The notes below the pieces were generated by a model that saw only the letters and a list, made by a program, of their open reading frames with translations, was not told the origin of the DNA and made no database searches. The position numbers and the translations under genes are program-made. 64,000 bases of DNA from Symsagittifera roscoffensis (taxonomy: Eukaryota; Xenacoelomorpha; Acoela; Convolutidae), in the NCBI RefSeq assembly GCF_963678635.1, contig NC_087065.1, positions 21,087,480-21,151,479 on the forward strand, written 5' to 3'. Shown piece after piece: positions 18,516 through 27,702 of the stretch. The stretch's first letter is position 1. Each line of letters starts with the position of its first letter.

Positions 18516-18875
18516 TTACACAACCCGACAGTTATCATCGTTTTCACTTTCGCATTCCTTTTCAGAGCATGAAGATTTTTTAGATTTGTTTCGCTTTTTT
18601 CTAAGTTTTTCAGTCACGTCGCAGTTTTTTGCTTTCGTCAACCTTTTAATTTTTGTGTAATTGTCCGCCAAGGACTCGAATTCACCAGTTGACAAAGTTA
18701 TTCCTTGTCGATACTTAAAAGTTCCCTCTTCGTCTTTTTTGTACAATTTGATAGTTATGTAAGTACCGGTCTGTGCGAATGTTTTTGCACCGACTCTAAC
18801 TAAACGTTTATCATTCGAAGATATATCCCTAAAATCATCGAAATAGTCTACATCCGTGTCAAGAGAAGCGTACAT
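18516..18875 (-). CDS. PC4/SUB1-like ssDNA-binding protein of the cassette (119 aa)
   Basis: After an acidic N-terminus (DTDVDYFDDF), residues ~27-75 show the PC4 domain order: TYITIKLYKKDEEGTFKYRQ, GITLSTGEFESLADNYTKI, i.e. antiparallel strands, a basic turn and one helix. The tail is Lys/Ser/Glu-rich (KKRNKSKKSS), probably disordered. PC4-type proteins bind melted DNA and act in transcription or replication. First gene of a minus-strand group whose next ORF starts 38 bases downstream. Confidence 0.55.
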   Translation of the reverse strand: MYASLDTDVDYFDDFRDISSNDKRLVRVGAKTFAQTGTYITIKLYKKDEEGTFKYRQGITLSTGEFESLADNYTKIKRLTKAKNCDVTEKLRKKRNKSKKSSCSEKECESENDDNCRVV

Positions 18876-19501
18876 TATAAATGAATAACAACCAACTGGT
18901 TTTTAGTGTGGAACGTTGAAGAATGACTGATCACAGTATACGAGACAGATCATGCGCTCCCAAAGTAAAAATTTAGGTGATAAAGTTTACGAGCGCCCTA
19001 AGCCATATTGATAAGACTTAATCACCAAGGATATAATTTCTTTAACGATAAACCTCTTTTTATATGGGTATTTAGTTACTTTTTCCCCCGGCTATACTCT
19101 AAAAATCTTCTAGTGTTATTTATTGTGACGGTTATTTTAATGACTGTTATGAATCATGGTAATGAATTTCTAACAGCATAACAATGAATGTCTGGCAAAC
19201 TATCATGAAAACTTGATTTTGAGTGCTTTCGCCCGTAGCCACTATAATAAAGCTGTCACATAAATCTAAAAAATCGGGTTTTCACATTCATTCCTAACAT
19301 GACCTCAGGCGTCATGCTTAAAAGAATGAATAAAATTTGATAGCCTCGCCTAAAAAGTTATTAGCTTTGACCTAATTGAACTATGCCACCCCTTTCCTGA
19401 TCTCATTTTCATTAATAAACTTTTCATACTTTTCATTCTCTCAATTTCATTTCGGTAGTTCAGTCATTTCATTTTAACAAAACTTTAAACCTCTTCAAGT
19501 C
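18876..19501. promoter_or_regulatory. Divergent intergenic region of the cassette
   Basis: Separates the minus-strand ORFs from the plus-strand ORF and so must hold promoters for both if they are expressed. AT-rich; no specific TATA box can be assigned with confidence. Confidence 0.35.
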
Positions 19502-20146
19502 ATGACTAGTCCTTTACAAATAATCTCAGTGTCTGATCGAGAAAGAACCATTATCTACCAAACATACACGAGAGAGTCGATTGCAGTCATCCATCAACAG
19601 AAAGAGAGAGTCTCTCCGTCTACAGCAAGTCCGTTCAATGACTTGGCTCCCCGAAAAAACGACGAGAATCAAAACGAGGAATGGACTACAAAAAGTCATA
19701 TCATGCTACCAAACTACCTCCTTGATCACATCGATCTACTTAGACAGAATCGAAAACGAATGTACGAGAGTTGCACTATTCACGAGAGCTATCCGGCATT
19801 AGAAAAGACGGAGATAAACGACACAACCTCGCTCGAGCAGTCTCCAAGAAAAATTCTCTTCGCGTATGACTGCGAGTCAATGCCGTTGTATGAAAATCAG
19901 GAGGGATGTATTCGTGACTATGCAGAGCGCGAAGCGTACTGGGATATTCCGACAGCAATGTCTCCCGAGTCGTTTGTTAGGGGACCAGTTTCAACTCCAG
20001 AACAATCAACTTCCTATTCGGATGCTCGGGTTTCATCTAGTGCGGAGACAATTGATCTAGTCACCCCAGATCTCATTCAAGGCACTCCTCCAAATGCAGC
20101 TTGCTATGCGCCAAAAAAGAGAAAACTACAGTTTCGAGGTTTCTAA
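19502..20146 (+). CDS. Cassette hypothetical protein with C-terminal NLS (214 aa)
   Basis: Single ATG-initiated frame of normal codon appearance in an otherwise ORF-poor stretch. Polar, Ser/Thr/Glu-rich and probably mostly disordered; a short ordered-looking core is AYDCESMPLYENQ (about 121-133). The C-terminus PKKRKLQFRGF is a classical monopartite nuclear localisation signal. No homology recognised. A nuclear regulatory role is possible; that is inference from the NLS only. Confidence 0.55.
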   Translation: MTSPLQIISVSDRERTIIYQTYTRESIAVIHQQKERVSPSTASPFNDLAPRKNDENQNEEWTTKSHIMLPNYLLDHIDLLRQNRKRMYESCTIHESYPALEKTEINDTTSLEQSPRKILFAYDCESMPLYENQEGCIRDYAEREAYWDIPTAMSPESFVRGPVSTPEQSTSYSDARVSSSAETIDLVTPDLIQGTPPNAACYAPKKRKLQFRGF

Positions 20147-20400
20147 TAACTTAAACAAAAAACTTTCCTTCTTTTGTTTCAAATATTATTCCAAGGTTTT
20201 ATATTTTCATTTTTGTTTGATTTGACTTCTAAGCTGTTTTAACATTACTGTGTGTATTTTTTTTGTCTCAGTTTTTATTTTGCTTAATAGATCAATTAAA
20301 GTTTGCCCCGTAAAGTTTTCAGCAAAATCTTAGAGAAAAACTAGAAAAAAATCAGAAATCGAGAATAATTTTACGCTAAAATTGTTGTTTGAGAAAGAAT

Positions 20401-20650
20401 GAGAGAGAGAGAGAGAGAGAGAGAGATAAATACACTTGCTCACTAGTGAACCCCATTTGGAATATCCTTTTCGGGATATTGCTTTCTTTTCAAAAGAAAG
20501 ATAAATATGGAAGGGTCCAACATTTTCTTGTTGGTAGTCCAACCATATTTATTTGGCTTTTTTATCAAACACTCTCTGTCCTCTCTCTCTCATCATACTT
20601 TGTGCCCGGTGGGGTTAGCCAGGTCTTACGCAAAGTAACAGAGAGTGTTT
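20401..20650. repeat. Cluster of nested hairpins with a (GA)n tract
   Basis: Within 250 bases: (GA)n at 20401-20426 opposed by (CT)n at 20580-20590; AATATCC/GGATATT (20461, 20474); CTTTCTTTT/AAAAGAAAG (20482, 20492); AAATATGG/CCATATTT (20503, 20543) enclosing CCAACA/TGTTGG; and a 13-bp stem AAACACTCTCTGT/ACAGAGAGTGTTT (20567, 20638) enclosing ACTTTG/CAAAGT. No coding sequence is convincing here. It may be a structured RNA, an origin or the scar of hairpin ends. Confidence 0.65.
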
Positions 20651-21268
20651 TAAGCCATAAATCTGCATTATATTACATTCATATACATGTTTTGGGTGAA
20701 AAACGGACAATTTTTTGGTAAAAATGTGAAAAAAAAAAAAATTATGTTTTTTTTTTTCGAAAAATGAACATGACCCTTAACCCTGCTCAGAAATTCATGG
20801 CAAATTGATTGAGGGTAGTTTCAATGGATTTGGAGAGAAAAAAATTTTTTCCCAATTTTTTTTTTTCAATATTTTCACAAAAATCAGATTTTCTCAAAAA
20901 ATCACAACTTTTCAGGCGTCTACTCTCATTGATTGGGCTATAATTGTTTTTTTTTTTTGAATTTCTACGCTTGTCCTAATTACGTATCAGATAGCTCCTA
21001 AAAATTTCAAACCACATTCACTTGAATTTAAAACGAACGAATAATTCAAGCTAAAAATGAAGGAAAAAAGAAGTTAAAAAATTATGTTTTTTAAATTTCG
21101 AACTTGACCAGTAGAACTGTGCTCGAGGTCCCACAAAACTTACTGGTTTTTTTGTTGATAGATTTAAAAGACACTTTTTTAAACATTACTTTTCCTTTTT
21201 TCACAACATAAAAAGTTTGAGGTTTTCCTTTATTTTGAAAAAAAAAAATTTCACTTGAAATTACAGAA
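20651..21268. other. AT-rich non-coding part of the cassette
   Basis: A- and T-runs, no supportable reading frame. It ends at the right inverted-repeat arm. Confidence 0.45.
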
Positions 21269-21371
21269 CGGGAGGCGTTCCCGAGGAGCGTAGCGACGAG
21301 CAACGCCGGGTTAGCTATTGCCCCTTAAACCAAACGGCCATGCCTTAATATTTCGAAGGACATGATATGAA
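21269..21371 (-). repeat. Right arm of cassette inverted repeat
   Basis: Reverse complement of 17697-17800 with about two mismatches; the match fades beyond 21371. Confidence 0.9.
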
Positions 21372-22091
21372 ATGTTTCACGGGACACCGAATGACATGAA
21401 GGAAACTTTGATTCCGATATCTTTTACACATTCAAATGACAATCTATGCTTATCATGCATCGGTAACTATCAAGGTGTCAAATTTGCAAAATTTTCATTT
21501 TTTAAGTTTACTATTTTTTCAACTTAATTAGTTAGTTGAGGGCTTTACTTTCTGAATACTTTTATCTCATAAATCTACTTTTTATTATACCTATTTACGC
21601 AAACCAAGAAGTGGGCTTGAAATCATTAGGAAATTACTGTTTCACGGTTAAAATTAGTCAGAAAAAGTTTTAGGCTCTATCTGAATCATTCTAAGCATTA
21701 AATTTTGTAATTTAGTGCTGAAATTTTAATTGAAAGTCTAAACCAGTCGCCTAAAAAAAAGCCAAAATTTTATCGCTAACCCTTAAAATTAACAGCAAAA
21801 GTTTGAGGCTGTAAATGAATCAGTTTTTAGTATACAAAACCCCTCCACTTGAGCAGAGTGATGAGACATATAGAGCTTAAAGCTAGAATAAACCCTGTTT
21901 TTGGAAAGGAAAAGACTTATTGCCAAGACGGCGAAGTATAACTCTCGTTAATGGCTTCTACTTGCCCTTACCCGCAAAGTTTTTTGGTGCTAGTCACTTC
22001 TCGCTTTTGCTTTTCCATAACCAGTTCTACTTGAAATTCTCCTAAATTTTCTTGAAATTTTCCTGAATTACTTCAGTAACTTCAACAAACA
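21372..22091 (+). promoter_or_regulatory. Region upstream of the polymerase gene
   Basis: 720 bases without a supportable ORF before the polymerase ATG. The last ~100 bases are pyrimidine-rich (CTTCTCGCTTTTGCTTTTCC), resembling a leader or initiator region. No definite box assigned. Confidence 0.35.
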
Positions 22092-25000
22092 ATGCCGAAC
22101 TCTACTTCTATCGCGACACCTGTTCCTTGCCAGCAGTGCGGAAAAATACTGAGCTCTAAAAGGAACTTGAGAAGACATGAGCAAAAAGTTCACAAGATCC
22201 TTCCTCCCCCTCCTCCTCAAACTGTTTGCGATGAGTGTCTAGAGTCATTCGAGAGTTTGTCGGAAGCCCGAGAGCACGTCGAGCTGGTACATGACATGAC
22301 TTCGAATAGTCATTGTATCTATTGCCATACAATATTTCTCACCGCGGAAAGCTATGGACAACACTTGCTGAAGAAGCACGCATTGCCTGTTTGGGACGGC
22401 ATTGAGACGACGTCTTCCGCTGCCCCAACGGAAAGCGCGTTCAGAGGCAAATTGCGTCGATACGATCTCAAAGTTGGTGAAAAAGAAATGGATTTGCTTC
22501 AAGTCATGATGCAAAACAAGGAGGAAATAGATGCTCTTATACTGGAAAGGGTCAAAGAGGGTCCGAACAAGGTGCAATTCCATGTGGAAGTGGGAATGAT
22601 CAAAATTCCCACTGTGCAAGACGGGGACAGTGGAAACTTCGAAAGGACCATGCTGTTTCTGAACACTAAGACATTGACAGTGTACTTCGAGGGAATAGCT
22701 GGGGTTCAATTCTTGGAACTGATTGAACATATGGTCAACCAAGTCAATTCGTTCTCTTCTCATGGTAGCGGATGGATTATTGACAGAATTGAAAAATTGC
22801 AAATCAGTTTCGCGGCCTTCTCACCAATAAGAGCAGGATCCTACCTCGAGCTACCTGATGCACTCAGCGCAGCATCTACTCTGCTCACAAATATCAACAC
22901 TAAAGATGATGACCGTTGCTTTCTCTACTCCTTTGTTGCCGCATATCACAATGTGAATGAGCCGGCCCTCTACCCCACATCTAGACGGTGGCTGGAGAAA
23001 AACAAAGTCTCAACCTACAATCTCGACAAAGAAGGAATTGTGAAAATCAATGGGGAATACGAAATGCCAATGGGTCTGATGGATATGGACAGATTTGAAA
23101 AGTTGAACAATTGTCAAATCAACGTCTTCCGGTAAGCAAATTCTAATTTCCTTCTAAAAATTTTAAAATTCCTTCAATAATGTTCTTCACCTATTCAAAC
23201 ACCCTTTTTATTTCATTTCAAACCTGGGTATAAAAATTATTTTTCTGTTCAGGTACAACGATGGCGAATTGTTGCCCATAAGAGTATCGAGCAGATTCAC
23301 TACTAGCCTGATTGTGGACTTGTTGCTACTGACAGATGGATCAAAATATCACTATGTGTTGATAAGTGATCTCCAGAAACTGGTCGAGTACGTGCGGCAC
23401 AAAGTGCACCGATTTCAATCTGAGATTTGTCGCAAATGTTTCCACACATGCGCTTCATTCGAAACTTTGAGAAGACATCAAGAACTGTGCTACCAAGACG
23501 AAGATGTCGTCATAACAATGCCCAAGCCGGGAAAAGATGACCACAAGTTCAAAAACTTAACAGCTCGTTGGTACGTACCCAGAGTAATCTACTTTGATTT
23601 GGAGTCACTGCTCTTACCAGTATACGGACCGCAACCTGATCCGCGAAAATCTAGCACGCAAACAATTGAAATCCATCAACCGTGCGGCTACGCGTTAGCA
23701 GTAATCGAATTTGGGAAAAAAGACCTGTTAAAGTTTGAGCTTAAAAGAGGACCGAATGTGATGGAAGAGCTAATTAGCTCCCTTGAATCGTTAGCGAGAC
23801 AAATTTACGTAGAAAAAAGGAAATATTACACTTTCACTGGTATAACAGACCAGGAACGGGAAGATGCTACAATTTGTTGGATATGCGAGAATGATTTTTC
23901 CGACAATGATCAAGTGGTACTTGATCATTGCCATTACACCAACAAGTTTCTGGGTTGGGCACACAATGAGTGTAACGTTAATAGAAAAACAACAAATTAC
24001 ATTCCAGTGGTAGCTCATAATTTGTCAAATTATGATTTACACTTTATAATCAAAGCGCTGGCAAAAAGCGATTCGGAAAACACTTTTTCCGTAATACCCG
24101 CATCTGAAGAAAAATATATATCCTTGACAATCTCAGTCTACATAAAAACGTACACGGACAAAAACGGAAAAATCAAAAAACTCTACGAAAATCTGAGATT
24201 CATCGATTCGTATAGGTTCATGCTGGCATCGTTGGCAAAACTTGTCGATAATTTGCCCAACGAAAAGTTTTTTCTGCTGGAGAACTATTTTGAAAAACTC
24301 GGCCACTCACGTGAAAAAGTCAGTCTGTTGAAACAGAAAGGGCATTACCCCTACTCATACTTCAACTCATTCGAAAAATTCCGAGAAACTCGCCTTCCCC
24401 CACGAGCAATGTGGAAAAATAGTCTAACAGGAGGGGATGTGAGTGTTTCAAGAAGCGAGTACAATCATGCCCTTAAAGTTTTCACCGAACTGAAGTGTGG
24501 CTCACTTGGTGATTACCACGACTTGTACTTGACTACAGATGTGCTATTGCTTGCTTCCGTTTTCGAAGCTTTTCGTGAAGTTTGCTATCAAACATACGGG
24601 CTGGATTGCGCCTGTTACTTCACGGCAAGTAACCTTTCCGGGGACGCCTTTCTAAAAGTTTGTAAGCCCGAACTGAAACTCTTAACGGACCGTGAACATC
24701 TAGACCTTGTGCAGCGAATGATACGAGGAGGCATGTCGTCGATTTACGCGCGCCGATTTTACAAAGCAAACAATAAATACCTCGACGATTTTTCGCCCTC
24801 AGAACCATCAAGCTACATCCTCAATATTGATGCAAACAATTTGTACGGGGGGATAATGAAACACTGCCCTTTGCCCTTAAACGATTTTTCAATAGTTGAA
24901 AAAAGTCTGGCAGACATACTGCTCACCAGCGAAACATCAGAATGGGGTTATATAGTTGAAGTCAATTTAACCATACCCGAAGAGCTTCACGACTTCTTTG

Positions 25001-26612
25001 CTGATTACCCCCTTGCCCCCTCTCGTGAAGTAGTGGACATCGGTGCAATGAGCAACGAGCAAGTCGACATGTTGGGAAAATTGGGAATCACCACACTGCC
25101 AAAAGTGCCAAAGCTTCTACAGACCTTGCATCCTAAAGAAGGTTATGTTTTGCACTACCTTACCCTAAAATTGTACCATGAGCTAGGAATGAAAATAACT
25201 CACCTCGGAAAAGTTCTTCAGTTCCGCCAAAGTCACTGGATGGCACCCTTTGTCGACCTCAACACCCGCCTACGAAAAGCCGCGGTAAATAAATTCCAGG
25301 AGAACTTCTACAAGCTAATTGTTAATTCAGCTTTCGGTAAGACAATGGAGTCTAAGTTAGGAAGAAAGAAGCTGGAGATTGTAAGGAATGAGAGAGAACT
25401 TTTACAAAAAACAGCTCTGAGCACAATGAAAAGCTTTCAAATCATTGACGATCAATTAGCCACAATTAGCTTTTCAGTAACAAAAATATTGTGGGATAAA
25501 CCTATGATAGTTGGTGCGACCATCCTAGACCTCGCCAAGCGTTTCATGTTTCAGTTTCACTATCAAAAAATGAAACCAAATCTAAACTTGGAACTCCTTT
25601 ACTCCGACACGGATAGTTTTATTTACGCCATAAAAACTGATGACGTTTACCGAGACTTGGAGAAAATAAAAGCTGATTTCGACTTTTCAAATTACGATAA
25701 GGACCATTTCTTGTTCGAGGATACCAACAAGAAAGTTGTGCTGAAGTTCAAAGACGAGACTGGTGGGAAGCCGATCAGAGAATTCATCGCCCTAAAACCG
25801 AAACTATATTCGGTCGTCCTTAATGGTAAATAAAATTTAAGCCACCCTTCCACCCCCCATTCCTACCTTTTACAGAACAAAAATACCACCACCAACCTAC
25901 CTACACCCCTTAATTTGTTGCATTAAACTATGGGCATTTAGCTGATTTAGGCAACATTATACAATGTTGCCTAAACGTTGATTTATCTGACAACATATTC
26001 CCTCTTGTTTCCTCTTTTTTAATCATAATTTAGAGTCTTCTGCTCTTTTTTGGTAAAATGAATCAAATTTTGTTCGGTATAAATTGAGTTGCTGAAGTGA
26101 AATGAAGCTATCCCCAACGTTGTAGAAAAGAATAATAATTTTGCTATTGTTTAGAAGGCACTCAAAAATTGAGTGCCAAAGGAATTAAACGGAGTGCACA
26201 GAGAGAACTGGTCCACCAAACCTTCAGGGACACATTATTCACTGGAAAAACAATGAGAGTATACAACTATAATATAGTTTCGAAAGGTCACACCAATATG
26301 ACAGTGAAACAAAACAAACTTGCATTATCACCATTCGACTCAAAACGTTTTCTACTTTTCGACGGAATTTCGACAGTGCCCTTTGGCCATAAAGCCGCTG
26401 AAGAAAATGCTTTTCTAGAAGACATTTACATGGACACCGAGTGGGCCAACTCATACAATGAAACTGATAACAGTTCTCCCGATTTTACACTCCCGGATTG
26501 GGGATTTTTACAGCGGCCCTACTCAGAAGCAGAGCTGCAAGAAGAAGAAGAAGCTTCTAGTAGCCGAGTCCGTGAACGTCCCCCTATAAAAAAACCCATT
26601 TATTTTATCTGA
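22092..26612 (+). CDS. polB: Protein-primed family B DNA polymerase, three exons
   Basis: Exons 22092-23131, 23253-25825 and 26155-26612 give a 1,356-residue product with phase conserved at both GT-AG introns (121 and 329 bases). N-terminus: three C2H2 zinc fingers (from CQQCGK at 13, CDECLE, CIYCHT); another Cys/His motif follows the first intron. An HNH-like Cys/His cluster (about 555-590) precedes the exonuclease. Exonuclease motifs: FDLES (D462, E464), NLSNYD (603-608), TTDVLLL. Polymerase motifs: A DANNLYG (D873), B NSAFG (1038), C YSDTDS (D1132, D1134). Between A and B lies the insertion-containing region typical of protein-primed enzymes. The last exon ends in an acidic, Ser/Arg tail. 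It replicates the linear element DNA from its ends. Confidence 0.92.
23132..23252 (+). other. Intron 1 of the Polinton polymerase gene
   Basis: GTAAGC at the donor, TTTTCTGTTCAG at the acceptor. Splicing joins the frames in phase; unspliced reading ends at a stop just inside the intron. Confidence 0.85.
25826..26154 (+). other. Intron 2 of the Polinton polymerase gene
   Basis: GTAAAT donor and TTGTTTAG acceptor; it restores phase into the C-terminal exon. It contains an 18-base perfect hairpin region (TAGGCAACATT...AATGTTGCCTA, about 25950-25974). Confidence 0.8.
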
Positions 26613-27025
26613 AGCTTCAGAAGAACGACCATCTAAAAAACACCGCAAAGAAAACCAAAACAATAAACATTAAAGTCTGAAACATATATTTTCAGATGAT
26701 TTTTACTCTTCGTCCTTTTTATACTTCGACTTGTATATGTTTTGGTTTTTACCAATTTACAACTAATAAAATACTCGTATTGAGCTCAATCACTGTTTTA
26801 ACATAAATAGCTTCAGGCAAATAAACTAGTAGACACAAACCAAGTGTTAATTCAAACAAATGTGTGAAATCCTTAGGCTTGTTTTGAATAATAAACTTTA
26901 ATAGCATGACAAATCTTTGACGAAAAGAAAGAAAGCCAGGAAATGATATCCACATGAAACTAGGACGAAAAAAGAAAAGTTCAGGAATTAGGACGATTAA
27001 TTTTAATTATCGCGGGAAAAGGGAC
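26613..27025. other. 3' region of the polymerase gene to the right terminus
   Basis: AT-rich, non-coding. It contains AATAAAC and AATAAA-like sequences that could serve as polyadenylation signals. A 68-codon minus-strand frame (26749-26955) has no support. Confidence 0.4.
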
Positions 27026-27268
27026 CGCTTTCAAAGGAATTAGAAGGAATTATTGTATCGCGTCCCGGTTGTTGAGCTCAGCTTAACAAGATCCTAAGGA
27101 GGGGGTCTTTTACTTTAGGGGTTGGAACTTGCGATCATTTAAAAAATTCCTAGGATAGGGGTCCTCCAAAAAATTAAGGACCCCTTTCCTAGGATTTTGC
27201 TTTACGTGAGGACCCCCCCCTTAGGAAGGACCCCCCCCTTAGGATCCGGGACACGATACAATACTACT
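27026..27268. repeat. Polinton right terminal inverted repeat
   Basis: Inverted counterpart of 8316-8555, ending CAATACTACT at 27268 and followed by ACTGTA. Like the left one it folds back on itself: TTGTATCGCGTCCCGG at 27056 mirrors the outer CCGGGACACGATACAA. Confidence 0.88.
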
Positions 27269-27702
27269 ACTGTATGCTCGTCTCAGCGTTTAGTGGCAGT
27301 TGGCCATAAGCATATGTTAAATCCATTGTTGTGAAATATATGTCTCCCTGTTTTTTTTCGCTAATCGTTTGTCCAACCGTGTCCATTAGTTCCTCGATAT
27401 TCGGCATTTGGTATTTATTCTTATGCACTTGTTTATTTAGTTCCCTCGACTCGAGTGCCAGCTTCACGGACCCATCCTTTTTTACTGTTATTACTATTGG
27501 GGACACAAAATATTTGTCCGAGCATTCGGATAATTTTTCGATATGACCCTGTTTCAGTAATTTGTCAATTTCTGCATCCACTTTCTCTTGCAACGAAATC
27601 GGGACTCGACGCCCCTTCTGTTGAACTGGGGTGAGGTTTTCAAAAAATTCGGCTTGTACTTTGTAGTTTCTTATTTTCCCTACCCTGCTAAAAAGGTTTG
27701 AA
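27269..27702 (-). pseudogene. First copy of retrotransposon RT N-terminal fragment
   Basis: Starts with the ACTGTA target duplication. On the minus strand it reads the RT segment seen again at 30330-30763, then is cut at 27702 where the second polymerase copy begins. It has no Gag upstream and so is a duplicated fragment. Confidence 0.8.

Larger units (their letters stand above)
17697..21371. mobile_element. Inverted-repeat-bounded cassette nested in the Polinton
   Basis: A 3.7-kb segment delimited by ~104-bp inverted repeats, inserted between the protease and polymerase genes. It breaks the otherwise uniform plus-strand gene order: three ORFs run on the minus strand (17852-18875) and one on the plus strand (19502-20146), with hairpin-rich DNA to their right. 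I could not find a clean target duplication outside the arms. It could be a captured small replicon or transposon, or an invertible segment; the evidence for the boundary is the repeats and the change in gene orientation. Confidence 0.6.
8316..27268 (+). mobile_element. Polinton/Maverick (adintovirus-like) element
   Basis: An 18.95-kb unit with terminal inverted repeats starting AGTAGTATTGTATCG, flanked by ACTGTA on both sides, inserted in the RT gene of the LTR element. It encodes the hallmark proteins of the family: protein-primed PolB, retrovirus-like integrase, FtsK/A32-type ATPase, adenovirus-like protease, double-jelly-roll major capsid and single-jelly-roll minor capsid proteins. Almost all genes are on the plus strand; the exception is the inverted-repeat cassette 17697-21371. 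Core reading frames are uninterrupted, so it may be recently active or a viral provirus. Internal anomalies are the 663-bp duplication near the left end and the 3,061-bp duplication over the right end. Confidence 0.93.

Noticed and set aside
22245-22802. Minus-strand frame of 185 codons within the polymerase first exon
   Set aside because: Antisense to the zinc-finger and central region of PolB, which has clear motifs.
8316-27268. Interpretation as an adenovirus or a virophage
   Set aside because: Retrovirus-like integrase, 6-bp target duplication and long PolB with zinc fingers place it with Polintons/adintoviruses; the protease and capsid are shared by these groups and not diagnostic.
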